The notes below the pieces were generated by a model. It ran no database searches and was not told where the DNA came from. It worked only from the letters and a program-made list of their open reading frames with translations. A DNA stretch of 7,362 nt from Alphaproteobacteria bacterium (GTDB taxonomy: Bacteria; Pseudomonadota; Alphaproteobacteria; Rhodospirillales; Rhodospirillaceae): NCBI GenBank assembly GCA_015228695.1, contig JADGDA010000122.1, positions 1 through 7,362 of the forward strand. The letters run 5' to 3'. This document shows positions 1 through 5,645 of the stretch, piece by piece. Position numbers and translations under genes: made by a program. Each line of letters opens with the position of its first letter. Position 1 is the first letter of the stretch.

Positions 1-227
1 CCCGGGCCCCCGCCGTCATAGCCGTTGCCGTCGCCGTTGCCATAGCCGTTGCCACGGCCATTGCCACGGCCACTGAAGTTCATGCTGAAATCGCCGTCGC
101 CGCCGCCGCTGCCGTCATTGCTGCCACTGAACGGCCCCCAGCCGCCCCATGCCTGCGCGGTGTTCGACTGGGCAAAAGCCGCGCCCAGGGACAGGGCGAC
201 CGCCGATGCGATAAGGAGTCGCTTCAT
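1..227 (-). CDS. Sulfur globule protein-like Gly/Asn-rich exported protein (partial, C-terminus outside window)
   Basis: The reading frame starts at an ATG at 227-225 and stays open to the window edge, giving 75 codons. The first 26 residues form a signal peptide: MKRLL, a hydrophobic core ASAVALSLGAAFA, then cleavage after AFA or AQA. The mature part begins WGGWGPFSG and continues through a Gly/Ser/Asp stretch, an FSMNFSG segment, and tandem GxGN units (GRGN, GRGN, GYGN, GDGN, then GYDG). The same layout (signal peptide, Trp/Gly/Pro/Phe-rich start, Asp-Phe-x-Met-Asn segment, Gly-Arg-Gly-Asn-Gly-Tyr tail) is known from sulfur globule proteins such as SgpA/SgpB (CV1/CV2) of Allochromatium vinosum, which coat sulfur deposits in the periplasm. 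A ribosome site GGAGAG lies 6 bases upstream. The gene follows another small secreted-protein gene on the same strand. The family call rests on composition and motif order, and a generic Gly-rich secreted protein is the alternative. That it is coding is more certain than what it does. Confidence 0.66.
   Translation of the reverse strand, partial: MKRLLIASAVALSLGAAFAQSNTAQAWGGWGPFSGSNDGSGGGDGDFSMNFSGRGNGRGNGYGNGDGNGYDGGGP
24..71 (-). repeat. 12-base tandem repeat encoding GxGN
   Basis: Read on the minus strand, four consecutive 12-base units (GGC CGT GGC AAT, GGC CGT GGC AAC, GGC TAT GGC AAC, GGC GAC GGC AAC) lie in frame inside the Gly-rich protein, with a degenerate fifth unit at 23-12. Variation is almost confined to the second codon, so the protein alternates Gly-X-Gly-Asn with X = Arg, Arg, Tyr, Asp. 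Such arrays can expand or contract by slippage without shifting the frame. Confidence 0.8.
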
Positions 228-233
228 CGTTCT

Positions 234-239
234 CTCTCC
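234..239 (-). promoter_or_regulatory. Ribosome binding site of the sulfur globule-like gene
   Basis: On the minus strand GGAGAG sits 6 bases before the ATG at 227. This supports that start codon and shows that the 3'-truncated gene is a real translation unit. Confidence 0.6.
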
Positions 240-326
240 AACATTCTCCCTCGGGAAATTGAGGACCGCCGGGAGGAGGGTGACCCCTGGCATCCGCCGA
301 AACGAATAATCCGGACCAACAGAAAA

Positions 327-629
327 TCAACGCGCCGCCGGCTGCGCCGCGGGTGGATACGGATAAGAATCGGGAGCGGGACCTTGATCCCGCTCCGAGG
401 ACGGAGCCCCCCCGGCCACGGGCGCCCGCGTCGCAGGGGACTGGGATGCGGGGGGCTGGGCCGGCTCCACCGTTGCCTCCTGTCCGGACGGGGCGTAATC
501 GCCCGCCGAAGCGGCGTCCGCCCCGGCAGGAGTCCGCCGCCAGAGATTCCCCTCGGCCAGAGCCGCGCCGGACATCTGGACGACCAGAACCGAGGCAAGA
601 ACACAAACGGGAAACGATTTCGTGGGCAT
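327..629 (-). CDS. Small secreted Pro/Ala-rich protein of unknown function
   Basis: This gene of 100 codons is not recognised. The start is the ATG at 629-627. An in-frame TAG lies immediately before it, so no longer form is possible. A GAGGG element sits about 12 bases upstream, which is further than ideal. Residues 1-25 look like a Sec signal peptide (MPTKSFPVCVLASVLVVQ, then MSGAALA with cleavage after ALA before EGN). The mature chain starts EGNLWRR and is then dominated by Pro, Ala, Gly, Ser and Gln, ending PYPPAAQPAAR. It is probably disordered, with no internal membrane segment and only one cysteine, in the signal region. Third codon positions are G/C-rich as in neighbouring genes. It lies about 100 bases upstream of the sulfur globule-like gene on the same strand, so co-transcription and an envelope or periplasmic role are plausible but inferred. 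Two longer minus-strand frames cover the same stretch but lack the signal peptide pattern. Confidence 0.5.
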   Translation of the reverse strand: MPTKSFPVCVLASVLVVQMSGAALAEGNLWRRTPAGADAASAGDYAPSGQEATVEPAQPPASQSPATRAPVAGGAPSSERDQGPAPDSYPYPPAAQPAAR

Positions 630-696
630 CTACGCGGTTGGCCCTCATTAGATCGGCGCCACCGCCGAGATAGCGGCCCCGCATCGCCCGAACTCC

Positions 697-711
697 GGGA
701 AGTCACTTCCC
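697..711. repeat. Short perfect dyad, possible operator
   Basis: GGGAAGT and ACTTCCC flank a single central C, a perfect 7-base inverted repeat. It lies about 70 bases upstream of the start of the minus-strand secreted-protein gene. The size suits a dimeric repressor or activator site, but no regulator family is recognised, and one dyad of this length can occur by chance. Confidence 0.3.
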
Positions 712-794
712 TCGACGGAGAGTTAGGCGCTGCTTCCCCGAAGAATTTAGAGATGCCATGATCTCTTTTTTTGTAGCAGGAAACCTATAGGGCG

Positions 795-822
795 AATATT
801 TTTTCGCGTCCACAAAAATATT
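795..822. repeat. AT-rich inverted repeat upstream of the lpoB-like gene
   Basis: AATATTTTT (795-803) and AAAAATATT (814-822) are perfect 9-base inverted arms around a 10-base GC-containing loop. All arm bases are A or T, which stands out in this GC-rich window. It lies about 90 bases before the lpoB-like start, so it could be an operator, a bent or easily melted promoter element, or a weak terminator-like hairpin. Confidence 0.4.
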
Positions 823-901
823 TTCCGCCGGGGTTTCCTTTTTTCAGATGATACGATTTTCATTTGTCTGGCCGGAAAGGCACCCTGGAAAATCCTGAAA
901 C

Positions 902-907
902 AGGAGG
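902..907 (+). promoter_or_regulatory. Ribosome binding site of the lpoB-like gene
   Basis: A perfect AGGAGG lies 5 bases before the ATG at 913. It fixes the start codon and is the strongest ribosome site seen on the left half of the window. Confidence 0.85.
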
Positions 908-912
908 AGCGA

Positions 913-1554
913 ATGAGACGATTCCGCGCGCGCGCCCTGGGGTTGAACGGGGCGGTCCTGGCTTTCGCCGCGCTTGCGGCCTGCCAGAAGGTCGTGAACG
1001 AGCCCGGCAGCCCCACCACCTACAGCGATCCCGCCGGACCGGGTTTGGTGCGCGGAGTCGGGATCGAGTCGCAGGACATCGTCTCCATGACCGATCAGAT
1101 GATGCGCGATATTCTGACCCAACCGCGCCTCGCGGCCCAGAAAAAGCCCCCGAGCGTGATCGTCGATTCCGGCTATTTCAAAAACGAAAGCGCCTCGGTC
1201 ATCAACAAGAACACCATCACCGACCGCCTGCGCGTGTCCCTCAACCGGGCCGCGGCCGGGCGGATGGTCTTCATCGGCCGCCACTATGCCGGGATGGTGG
1301 AGCGTGAACGCGACGTGAAGCGCCACGGAGTCACGGACAAGGGCACGACCGAAACCACCGAGGCGCAGAAGGGCGCCGATTACCGCCTGGGCGGGCGCAT
1401 CACCTCCGTGGACACCCGCGACGCCAGGGCCGGAGCGGTGACGCGCTACAACCAGATCGTTTTCGAAATGGTGGACCTGGAGACCGGCGAGATCGTCTGG
1501 AGCGGGATTTACGAGTTCACGAAATCCATGCAAGACGACGTCGTTTACCGTTGA
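913..1554 (+). CDS. lpoB: Penicillin-binding protein activator LpoB family lipoprotein
   Basis: In enterobacteria LpoB is an outer-membrane lipoprotein that reaches through the periplasm and stimulates the peptidoglycan synthase PBP1B. This 213-residue protein starts at the ATG placed by a perfect Shine-Dalgarno. It has an Arg-rich N-terminus, a hydrophobic segment and a lipobox LAAC with the acylated cysteine at residue 24. Gln at position +2 argues against inner-membrane retention. The rest reads as one LpoB-type domain: GVGIESQDIVSMTDQMMRDIL (split as GVGIESQDIV at about 48-57 and the following helix), then SVIVDSGYFKNES, an ITDRLRVSL helix, GADYRLGGRI, and the C-terminal LETGEIVWSG (189-198), close to the QTGEIIWSG end of E. 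coli LpoB. The long Pro-rich linker of the E. coli protein is absent. Its stop overlaps the start of the next gene by one base, so the two are coupled. The family assignment is fairly firm. Whether the partner here is PBP1B is unknown. Confidence 0.85.
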   Translation: MRRFRARALGLNGAVLAFAALAACQKVVNEPGSPTTYSDPAGPGLVRGVGIESQDIVSMTDQMMRDILTQPRLAAQKKPPSVIVDSGYFKNESASVINKNTITDRLRVSLNRAAAGRMVFIGRHYAGMVERERDVKRHGVTDKGTTETTEAQKGADYRLGGRITSVDTRDARAGAVTRYNQIVFEMVDLETGEIVWSGIYEFTKSMQDDVVYR

Positions 1555-2852
1555 TGGGCGTCCTCGCCGTCCGTTTCTCCTGTCTGCTGGCCGGGACCGC
1601 GCTCCTGGCCGGCTGCGTTTCCGCGCGGGAACGGGAAATTCCTCAGAGCCCGGCCGTGATCCGGTCCTATCTCGCGGACAAGCCCCCTTCCCTGCACCCC
1701 CATCTGGTGACGTTGATGCGTCAGGGGCCGCGCAACCGGGTCCTGAACGACATGCGGATCGGCCTCGCGGCCCTGGAGATGGGCGAGGACGAACTGGCCT
1801 CCCGGTTGTTCGACGACGCCATCGGCCTCATCGAGGCCGTCTATTCCGACCGGCCGGACTCCGCCAAGGCCCAGAGCCTCTGGGCCAAGGAGGCGGTGAA
1901 GGACTTCAAGGGCGAGCCCTATGAGCGGGCCATGGCCTTTACCTATCGGGGGCTCCTGTATCTGCGGGCCGGGGACTACGAGAACGCCCGCGCCAGCTTC
2001 AAGGGAAGCGTCCTACAGGACGCCATCGCCGAGGAAAACCGGTACCGCGCCGATTTCGGGCTCGCGATCTTCCTGGAGGGATGGGCCTCCCACTGCCTGG
2101 GCGACCACGATTTGGCTGGAGAGTCCTTCGACGAGTTCCGCCGCCTCAACCCGGCCTTTCCCCTTCCCGCCCGGGGCGACGACACCCTGTTCCTGATCGA
2201 GTCGGGAGGAGCGCCGTTGAAGGTGACCGGAAACGGAGACGGACAGGCGAAGGGCCGACTGACCTTCCGGGCCGGAATCGAGTCCGACGCGCCGCGCCTG
2301 CGCCTGCCGGGGACGGGAACGGCGGTCTCCCCTCCCCTCCTGGAGAACATTCTGTTCCAGGCGTCCACGCGCGGAGGCCGCTTCATCGACGGAATCGTCG
2401 AGGGCAAGGCCCGCTTCAAGGACGCCGCCGGGACGACGGGGGATGTTCTGATCGTCGGCGGCATCGGCGGCGCCCAGGTCGCCGGCGTCTCCCAGGACCG
2501 CGACATGGCCCTTGTCGCCGCCGGCCTGCTTGTGGCGGGCCTGATCGCCAAGGGGATCGAGTCCTCCGTCGAGGCCGGAGCCGATACCCGCTACTGGGAC
2601 AATCTCCCCGGCAAGGTCTTCGGACTGACGGCGGCCATGGGCGACGGAATCAAGGAGGTCCCGGCCGAGTTCGTGAACACGCTCGGCGACGTGGAGCCCC
2701 ATAAATCAAAATCCGTTCCCCTCGTCGGCAAGGGCCGCTGCCGTCTGGCGTGGGCGCGCTCCGACAGCGCCTTTCCCCACGCTCCGCGCGCCCCGAACAG
2801 CGTCCCGATGGAGGTCATAGCGGAACCGATCCCCATCCCCCCTCCGGAATAG
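1554..2852 (+). CDS. COG3014-type lipoprotein with TPR-like helices
   Basis: The ATG at 1554 overlaps the lpoB-like stop (TGATG). A TTG one codon earlier is also open, but the ATG is preferred. No clear ribosome site is present, consistent with translational coupling. The product is 432 residues. It has a short signal sequence with lipobox LAGC (cysteine 21), then an all-helical stretch at about 50-205 with TPR-like repeats (around 123-160 with YLRAGDYENARASF, and 175-200 with GDHDLAGESFDEF). A beta-rich part follows, then a Gly-rich hydrophobic segment (about 293-338, including VGGIGGAQVAG), then the motif ADTRYWDNLPG (343-353), which I recall as conserved in COG3014 proteins. The tail is Pro-rich (IPIPPPE). 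COG3014 genes are often found beside lpoB homologues in proteobacteria, and the pair probably works together at the outer membrane, but no biochemical role is established that I know of. The hydrophobic segment could be a membrane span or a buried hairpin. Confidence 0.72.
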   Translation: MGVLAVRFSCLLAGTALLAGCVSAREREIPQSPAVIRSYLADKPPSLHPHLVTLMRQGPRNRVLNDMRIGLAALEMGEDELASRLFDDAIGLIEAVYSDRPDSAKAQSLWAKEAVKDFKGEPYERAMAFTYRGLLYLRAGDYENARASFKGSVLQDAIAEENRYRADFGLAIFLEGWASHCLGDHDLAGESFDEFRRLNPAFPLPARGDDTLFLIESGGAPLKVTGNGDGQAKGRLTFRAGIESDAPRLRLPGTGTAVSPPLLENILFQASTRGGRFIDGIVEGKARFKDAAGTTGDVLIVGGIGGAQVAGVSQDRDMALVAAGLLVAGLIAKGIESSVEAGADTRYWDNLPGKVFGLTAAMGDGIKEVPAEFVNTLGDVEPHKSKSVPLVGKGRCRLAWARSDSAFPHAPRAPNSVPMEVIAEPIPIPPPE

Positions 2853-2864
2853 AATGAAGCTCTT

Positions 2865-2877
2865 CCTGGAATCCAGG
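2865..2877. repeat. Short palindrome, probably part of an intergenic repeat element
   Basis: CCTGGA and TCCAGG flank a central A, just after the COG3014 gene stop. Together with the following GGTGACGGAAATG it resembles the outer part of palindromic elements common between alphaproteobacterial genes. It could also form a weak hairpin at the end of the upstream transcript. Confidence 0.4.
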
Positions 2878-2912
2878 GTGACGGAAATGCATTATATTTC
2901 AACGTATTAGCC

Positions 2913-2941
2913 GTCATGCGCGGGTCAAGCCCGCGCATGAC
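2913..2941. repeat. Alphaproteobacterial palindromic intergenic repeat, possible terminator hairpin
   Basis: GTCATGCGCGGG and CCCGCGCATGAC form a perfect 12-base inverted repeat around the loop TCAAG. This sequence, with its GGGTCAAGCCC centre and CATGAC ends, matches the interspersed palindromes found in many copies in alphaproteobacterial genomes. Translated on the minus strand it gives VMRGLDPRMT, a well-known spurious peptide produced by such repeats. It lies about 60 bases after the lipoprotein operon and could fold into a stable stem in RNA from either strand, protecting the 3' end or stopping transcription. There is no following T-run, so it is not a classical intrinsic terminator. Confidence 0.75.
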
Positions 2942-3119
2942 AATTTGATAGCGTATTGATATATAACAATTTATCACCACTCCAGACCCCAGTAAGAGCC
3001 TAGAATGACCGATGGACGAGAGCCTGATTTCGCTCAACGGGACGGAGCCGCCCTTGGACCGTGCGCGGGCATCGTGTTAAGGTCCGGCGCGAAGCACCTC
3101 CGACACGGACCTTTCCCCG
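2942..3119 (+). promoter_or_regulatory. Leader of the lipid A operon with AT-rich promoter-like stretch
   Basis: Bases 2942-2975 are strongly AT-rich, with TTGATA at 2945-2950 and 2956-2961 and TATAAC at 2962-2967. This is the likely promoter area of the downstream operon, although no -35/-10 pair has standard spacing, so no exact promoter is assigned. The remaining roughly 140 bases up to the start codon are GC-rich and hold no gene I can support. They would form a fairly long untranslated leader if transcription starts near 2980. Confidence 0.35.
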
Positions 3120-4907
3120 TTGAGCAAAGCGATTCTTCCCCTGGACCTTTCGACCCTCGCCCTGACCCGGCGGCTTTTGCGCGAGGCGGTGCGGCCCTAT
3201 GTCTGGCGCATTCTTCTCGCGGTGGTGCTGATGGGTCTGGTCGCCGCGGCGACCGCCTTTTCCACCTTTCTTCTCAACCCCATCGTGGACCGGGTGTTCG
3301 TCGAAAAGAACGAATCCCTGCTGCCCCTGATCGGGGGCGCGGTTCTCGTCACCTTCATCGTCAAGGGAGCCGCCGATTTCGGCCAGGCGGCGCTGATGAG
3401 CTTCGTCGGCCTGCGCATTGTCGCCAACATGCAGATCCGGCTGTTCAATCACCTGGTCGGCATGGACGTCCCCTTTTTCCAGACCACCACCACCGGACGG
3501 CTGATTTCCCGCTTCACCACGGACATCGGCATGCTGCGCGCGGCGGTTTCCGACGTGCTGACCAGCCTCGGCAAGGAATCCCTGACCATCATCGGACTGG
3601 TGGCCAACATGTTCTGGCAGGACTGGATGCTGGCGTCGGTGACGTTCTTCATCTTCCCCCTGGCGGTGCTGCCGATCCTGCGGCTCGGGCGGCGCATGCG
3701 CAAGGTCACGGTCAACACCCAGGAGCATATCGGCTCCATGACCACCCTGCTGGAGCAGACGTTCCAGGGAATCCGGGTGGTCAAGGCCTATGGCATGGAG
3801 GACTACGAGCGCGGGCGGATGGGCGGGATCATCGAGACCATCTTCGGCCTGACCCTGAAGTCGCAGCTCACCCGCGCCTTTTCCAGCCCGATCATGGAAA
3901 CCCTGGGGGGCGTGGCGATCACCGTGGTGGTCGTGTACGGCGGCTGGCGGGTCATTCATACCGACATGACGCCGGGGGCCTTCTTTTCGTTCATCGCCTC
4001 GCTGCTGACCGCCTACCGGCCGCTGAAGTCCCTCGCCAACGTCAACAACACGCTCCAGGAAGGACTGGCCAGCGCCCAGCGCCTGTTCGCCGTGTTCGAC
4101 ACCCTGCCCCAGATCGAGGACAGGCCCGGTGCCGTGGACCTGCCCGACGACGGGGGCAGCATCCGTTTCGACCATGTCTCCTTCTCCTACGACGACTCCC
4201 GCCGGGCACTGGACGGGCTCTCCCTCGACGTTCCGTCGGGGGCGACGGTGGCCCTGGTCGGAGCCTCGGGGGCGGGCAAGACCACCATCCTCAATCTCAT
4301 CCCCCGCTTTTACGAGGCCACCGAAGGGGCCGTGAAGGTCAACGGGCGCGACGTGCGGGACCTGACCCTGCGCTCCCTGCGGTCGCGGATCGCCCTGGTC
4401 AGCCAGGACGTGGTCCTGTTCGACGACACCGTCCGGGCCAACATCGCCTACGGCCGCCTCGACGCGACCCCGGAGGAGATCGAGGCCGCCGCCCGTCACG
4501 CCGCCGCCCACGATTTCATCGCCGCCCTGCCGCAGGGCTACGATACCGTGGTGGGCGAACGCGGCCTTTCCCTGTCCGGAGGCCAGCGCCAGCGCCTCGC
4601 CATCGCCCGGGCGATGCTGAGGGACGCCCCCATCCTCCTTCTCGACGAGGCCACCAGCGCCCTCGACAGCGAGTCGGAGCGTCAGGTACAGGCGGCTCTG
4701 ACCCATCTGATGCAGGGCCGCACCACCCTGGTCATCGCCCATCGCCTGTCCACGGTGGTCGGGGCCGACGTCATCCATGTCGTCGATCGCGGCCGGATCG
4801 TCGAATCCGGGACTCACGAGGAATTGCTGGCCCTGGGCCGGGCCTATGCCCACCTCTATGCCCTCCAGTTCGCCTCGGTGGACGAGGGAGCGCCAGTACC
4901 GGCATGA
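3120..4907 (+). CDS. msbA: MsbA-type ABC exporter, lipid A flippase (fused membrane and ATPase domains)
   Basis: MsbA is a homodimeric half-transporter that flips lipid A or Kdo-lipid A across the inner membrane using ATP. The 595-residue product matches the usual length of about 580-600. A six-helix ABC exporter membrane domain covers about residues 25-325, with PFFQTTTTGRLISRFTTD as the family's intracellular coupling segment. The ATPase domain has Walker A GASGAGKTT (381-389, Lys387), Q-loop Gln429, signature LSGGQ (485-489), Walker B ILLLDE with catalytic Glu510, and switch His541 in AHRLST. All catalytic residues are present. The start is TTG at 3120: an in-frame TAA lies at 3078-3080, with no ATG or GTG between, and the next internal ATG would remove the first membrane helix. 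No good ribosome site precedes it. The end overlaps the next gene by ATGA. The lipid A neighbours support MsbA over a drug exporter of the same fold. Confidence 0.88.
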   Translation: MSKAILPLDLSTLALTRRLLREAVRPYVWRILLAVVLMGLVAAATAFSTFLLNPIVDRVFVEKNESLLPLIGGAVLVTFIVKGAADFGQAALMSFVGLRIVANMQIRLFNHLVGMDVPFFQTTTTGRLISRFTTDIGMLRAAVSDVLTSLGKESLTIIGLVANMFWQDWMLASVTFFIFPLAVLPILRLGRRMRKVTVNTQEHIGSMTTLLEQTFQGIRVVKAYGMEDYERGRMGGIIETIFGLTLKSQLTRAFSSPIMETLGGVAITVVVVYGGWRVIHTDMTPGAFFSFIASLLTAYRPLKSLANVNNTLQEGLASAQRLFAVFDTLPQIEDRPGAVDLPDDGGSIRFDHVSFSYDDSRRALDGLSLDVPSGATVALVGASGAGKTTILNLIPRFYEATEGAVKVNGRDVRDLTLRSLRSRIALVSQDVVLFDDTVRANIAYGRLDATPEEIEAAARHAAAHDFIAALPQGYDTVVGERGLSLSGGQRQRLAIARAMLRDAPILLLDEATSALDSESERQVQAALTHLMQGRTTLVIAHRLSTVVGADVIHVVDRGRIVESGTHEELLALGRAYAHLYALQFASVDEGAPVPA

Positions 4908-5641
4908 ACCGTCTCAAGGCACTGGGGAAAGACCTGACCCGGAGCGAGGCCGTCCGCGCCGTCCTGTGCTGGCTGATCGCCGTCTATGTCCGCCTCGTCT
5001 ATCACACCAGCCGCTGGGAGGTCGTGGGGGGGGAGACTCCGCGCGGGTTCTGGGAGCGCGGCCGTCCCTTCATCGTCACCTTCTGGCACGGCAGGCTGTT
5101 GATGATGCCCCCCTCGTGGGAGACGGAGCGTCCGATTCACATGCTGATTTCCCAGCACCGCGATGGCCGGATCATCGCCCGGACCATGGATTATTTCGGC
5201 ATCGGCACCGTCGCGGGCTCGTCGTCGAAGGGCGGCTCGGCGGCCCTGCGGGCCATGCTGAGGGCGCTCAAGGCCGGAGAATGCGTCGGGATCACCCCCG
5301 ACGGCCCGCGCGGCCCCCGCATGCGGGCGAGCGCCGGAGTGGTCAACGTCGCCCGTCTGTCCCGCGCCCCCGTTCTGACGGTGACCTTCGCGACCCGACG
5401 GCGCAAGGTCCTCGGCTCCTGGGACCGCTTCATCGTGGCGTTGCCGTTCACCCGCGGCGTCTTCGTGTGGGGACGCCCGATCGAGGTTCCCCACGACGCC
5501 GATCCCGAGACCCAGGAACGCTTCCGCCGGGAGATCGAGGACGAAATGAACGCCGTCGCCGCCGCCGCCGACCGGCATGTGGGGGCGGAGGTCATCGACC
5601 CGGCTCCCCTGCCCCAGGCGACGGCCGCCCACGGCGCATGA
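4904..5641 (+). CDS. DUF374 lysophospholipid acyltransferase-family protein, candidate LpxJ-type lipid A acyltransferase
   Basis: This 245-residue protein begins at the ATG overlapping the msbA-like stop (ATGA). It belongs to the DUF374 branch of the LPLAT acyltransferases. The N-terminus (about 15-35) has a hydrophobic segment for membrane association. Motifs follow in order: FWHGRLLMMP with His62, SQHRDGRIIA (83-92), GSSSKGGSAALRAM (from about 105), and ITPDGPRGPRMRASAGVV with the TPDGPRGP block at 131-138. These correspond to the substrate and catalytic blocks of the family. Known DUF374-related enzymes include LpxJ of Helicobacter and Campylobacter, which adds a secondary acyl chain to lipid A and stands in for LpxM. 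Its place between the lipid A exporter and waaA makes a lipid A or Kdo-lipid A acyl transfer role likely. The acyl donor and position cannot be read from the sequence. The C-terminal tail from about 225 is Ala/Pro-rich and probably flexible. Confidence 0.82.
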   Translation: MNRLKALGKDLTRSEAVRAVLCWLIAVYVRLVYHTSRWEVVGGETPRGFWERGRPFIVTFWHGRLLMMPPSWETERPIHMLISQHRDGRIIARTMDYFGIGTVAGSSSKGGSAALRAMLRALKAGECVGITPDGPRGPRMRASAGVVNVARLSRAPVLTVTFATRRRKVLGSWDRFIVALPFTRGVFVWGRPIEVPHDADPETQERFRREIEDEMNAVAAAADRHVGAEVIDPAPLPQATAAHGA

Positions 5642-5645
5642 TCCC

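Larger units (their letters stand above)
630..912. promoter_or_regulatory. Divergent intergenic region between the secreted-protein genes and the lipoprotein operon
   Basis: This stretch holds no convincing gene. It separates the minus-strand pair from the plus-strand lpoB-like operon and must contain promoters for one or both. GC content falls sharply at about 740-865, which is typical of a promoter. It contains a 15-base dyad (697-711), a terminator-shaped hairpin (749-772) and an AT-rich inverted repeat (795-822). A TACGAT at 852-857 could be a -10 element for the lpoB-like gene, but I find no good -35 partner, so no promoter is placed exactly. Confidence 0.4.

Noticed and set aside
49..673. 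Plus-strand open frames at 49-309, 353-673 and 384-761
   Set aside because: They are antisense to the secreted-protein genes, dominated by Pro/Arg, and have no signal sequence, ribosome site or recognisable motif.
115..706. Two longer minus-strand open frames (115-684 and 224-706) over the small secreted-protein genes
   Set aside because: Neither begins with a signal peptide or ribosome site, and both are Arg/Gly/Pro-rich. The smaller frames at 327-629 and 1-227 have clean signal peptides instead.
844..1533. A 229-codon minus-strand open frame opposite the lpoB-like gene
   Set aside because: The plus-strand gene has a strong ribosome site, a lipobox and LpoB motifs. The antisense frame has no start signal and no family features.
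2945..2967. TTGATA and TATAAC as a sigma-70 promoter pair
   Set aside because: The spacing between them is only 11 bases, too short for a standard -35/-10 pair, so only a general AT-rich promoter-like area is reported.
2591..3037. A 148-codon minus-strand open frame across the intergenic gap
   Set aside because: It contains the peptide VMRGLDPRMT, which comes from the palindromic repeat, and otherwise runs antisense to the COG3014 gene.
3000..4853. A 617-codon minus-strand open frame opposite the ABC exporter
   Set aside because: It is antisense to a gene with every ABC motif intact. Its composition (His, Gly, Gln, Asp, Arg) is typical of antisense GC-rich DNA, with no recognisable domain.
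3005..5641. A very long plus-strand open frame of 878 codons running through the exporter gene into the acyltransferase gene
   Set aside because: Only the last 245 codons (from 4904) show family motifs. The upstream part is out of frame with the complete ABC exporter and is Arg/Pro/Gly-rich, as expected from a GC-rich shadow frame.
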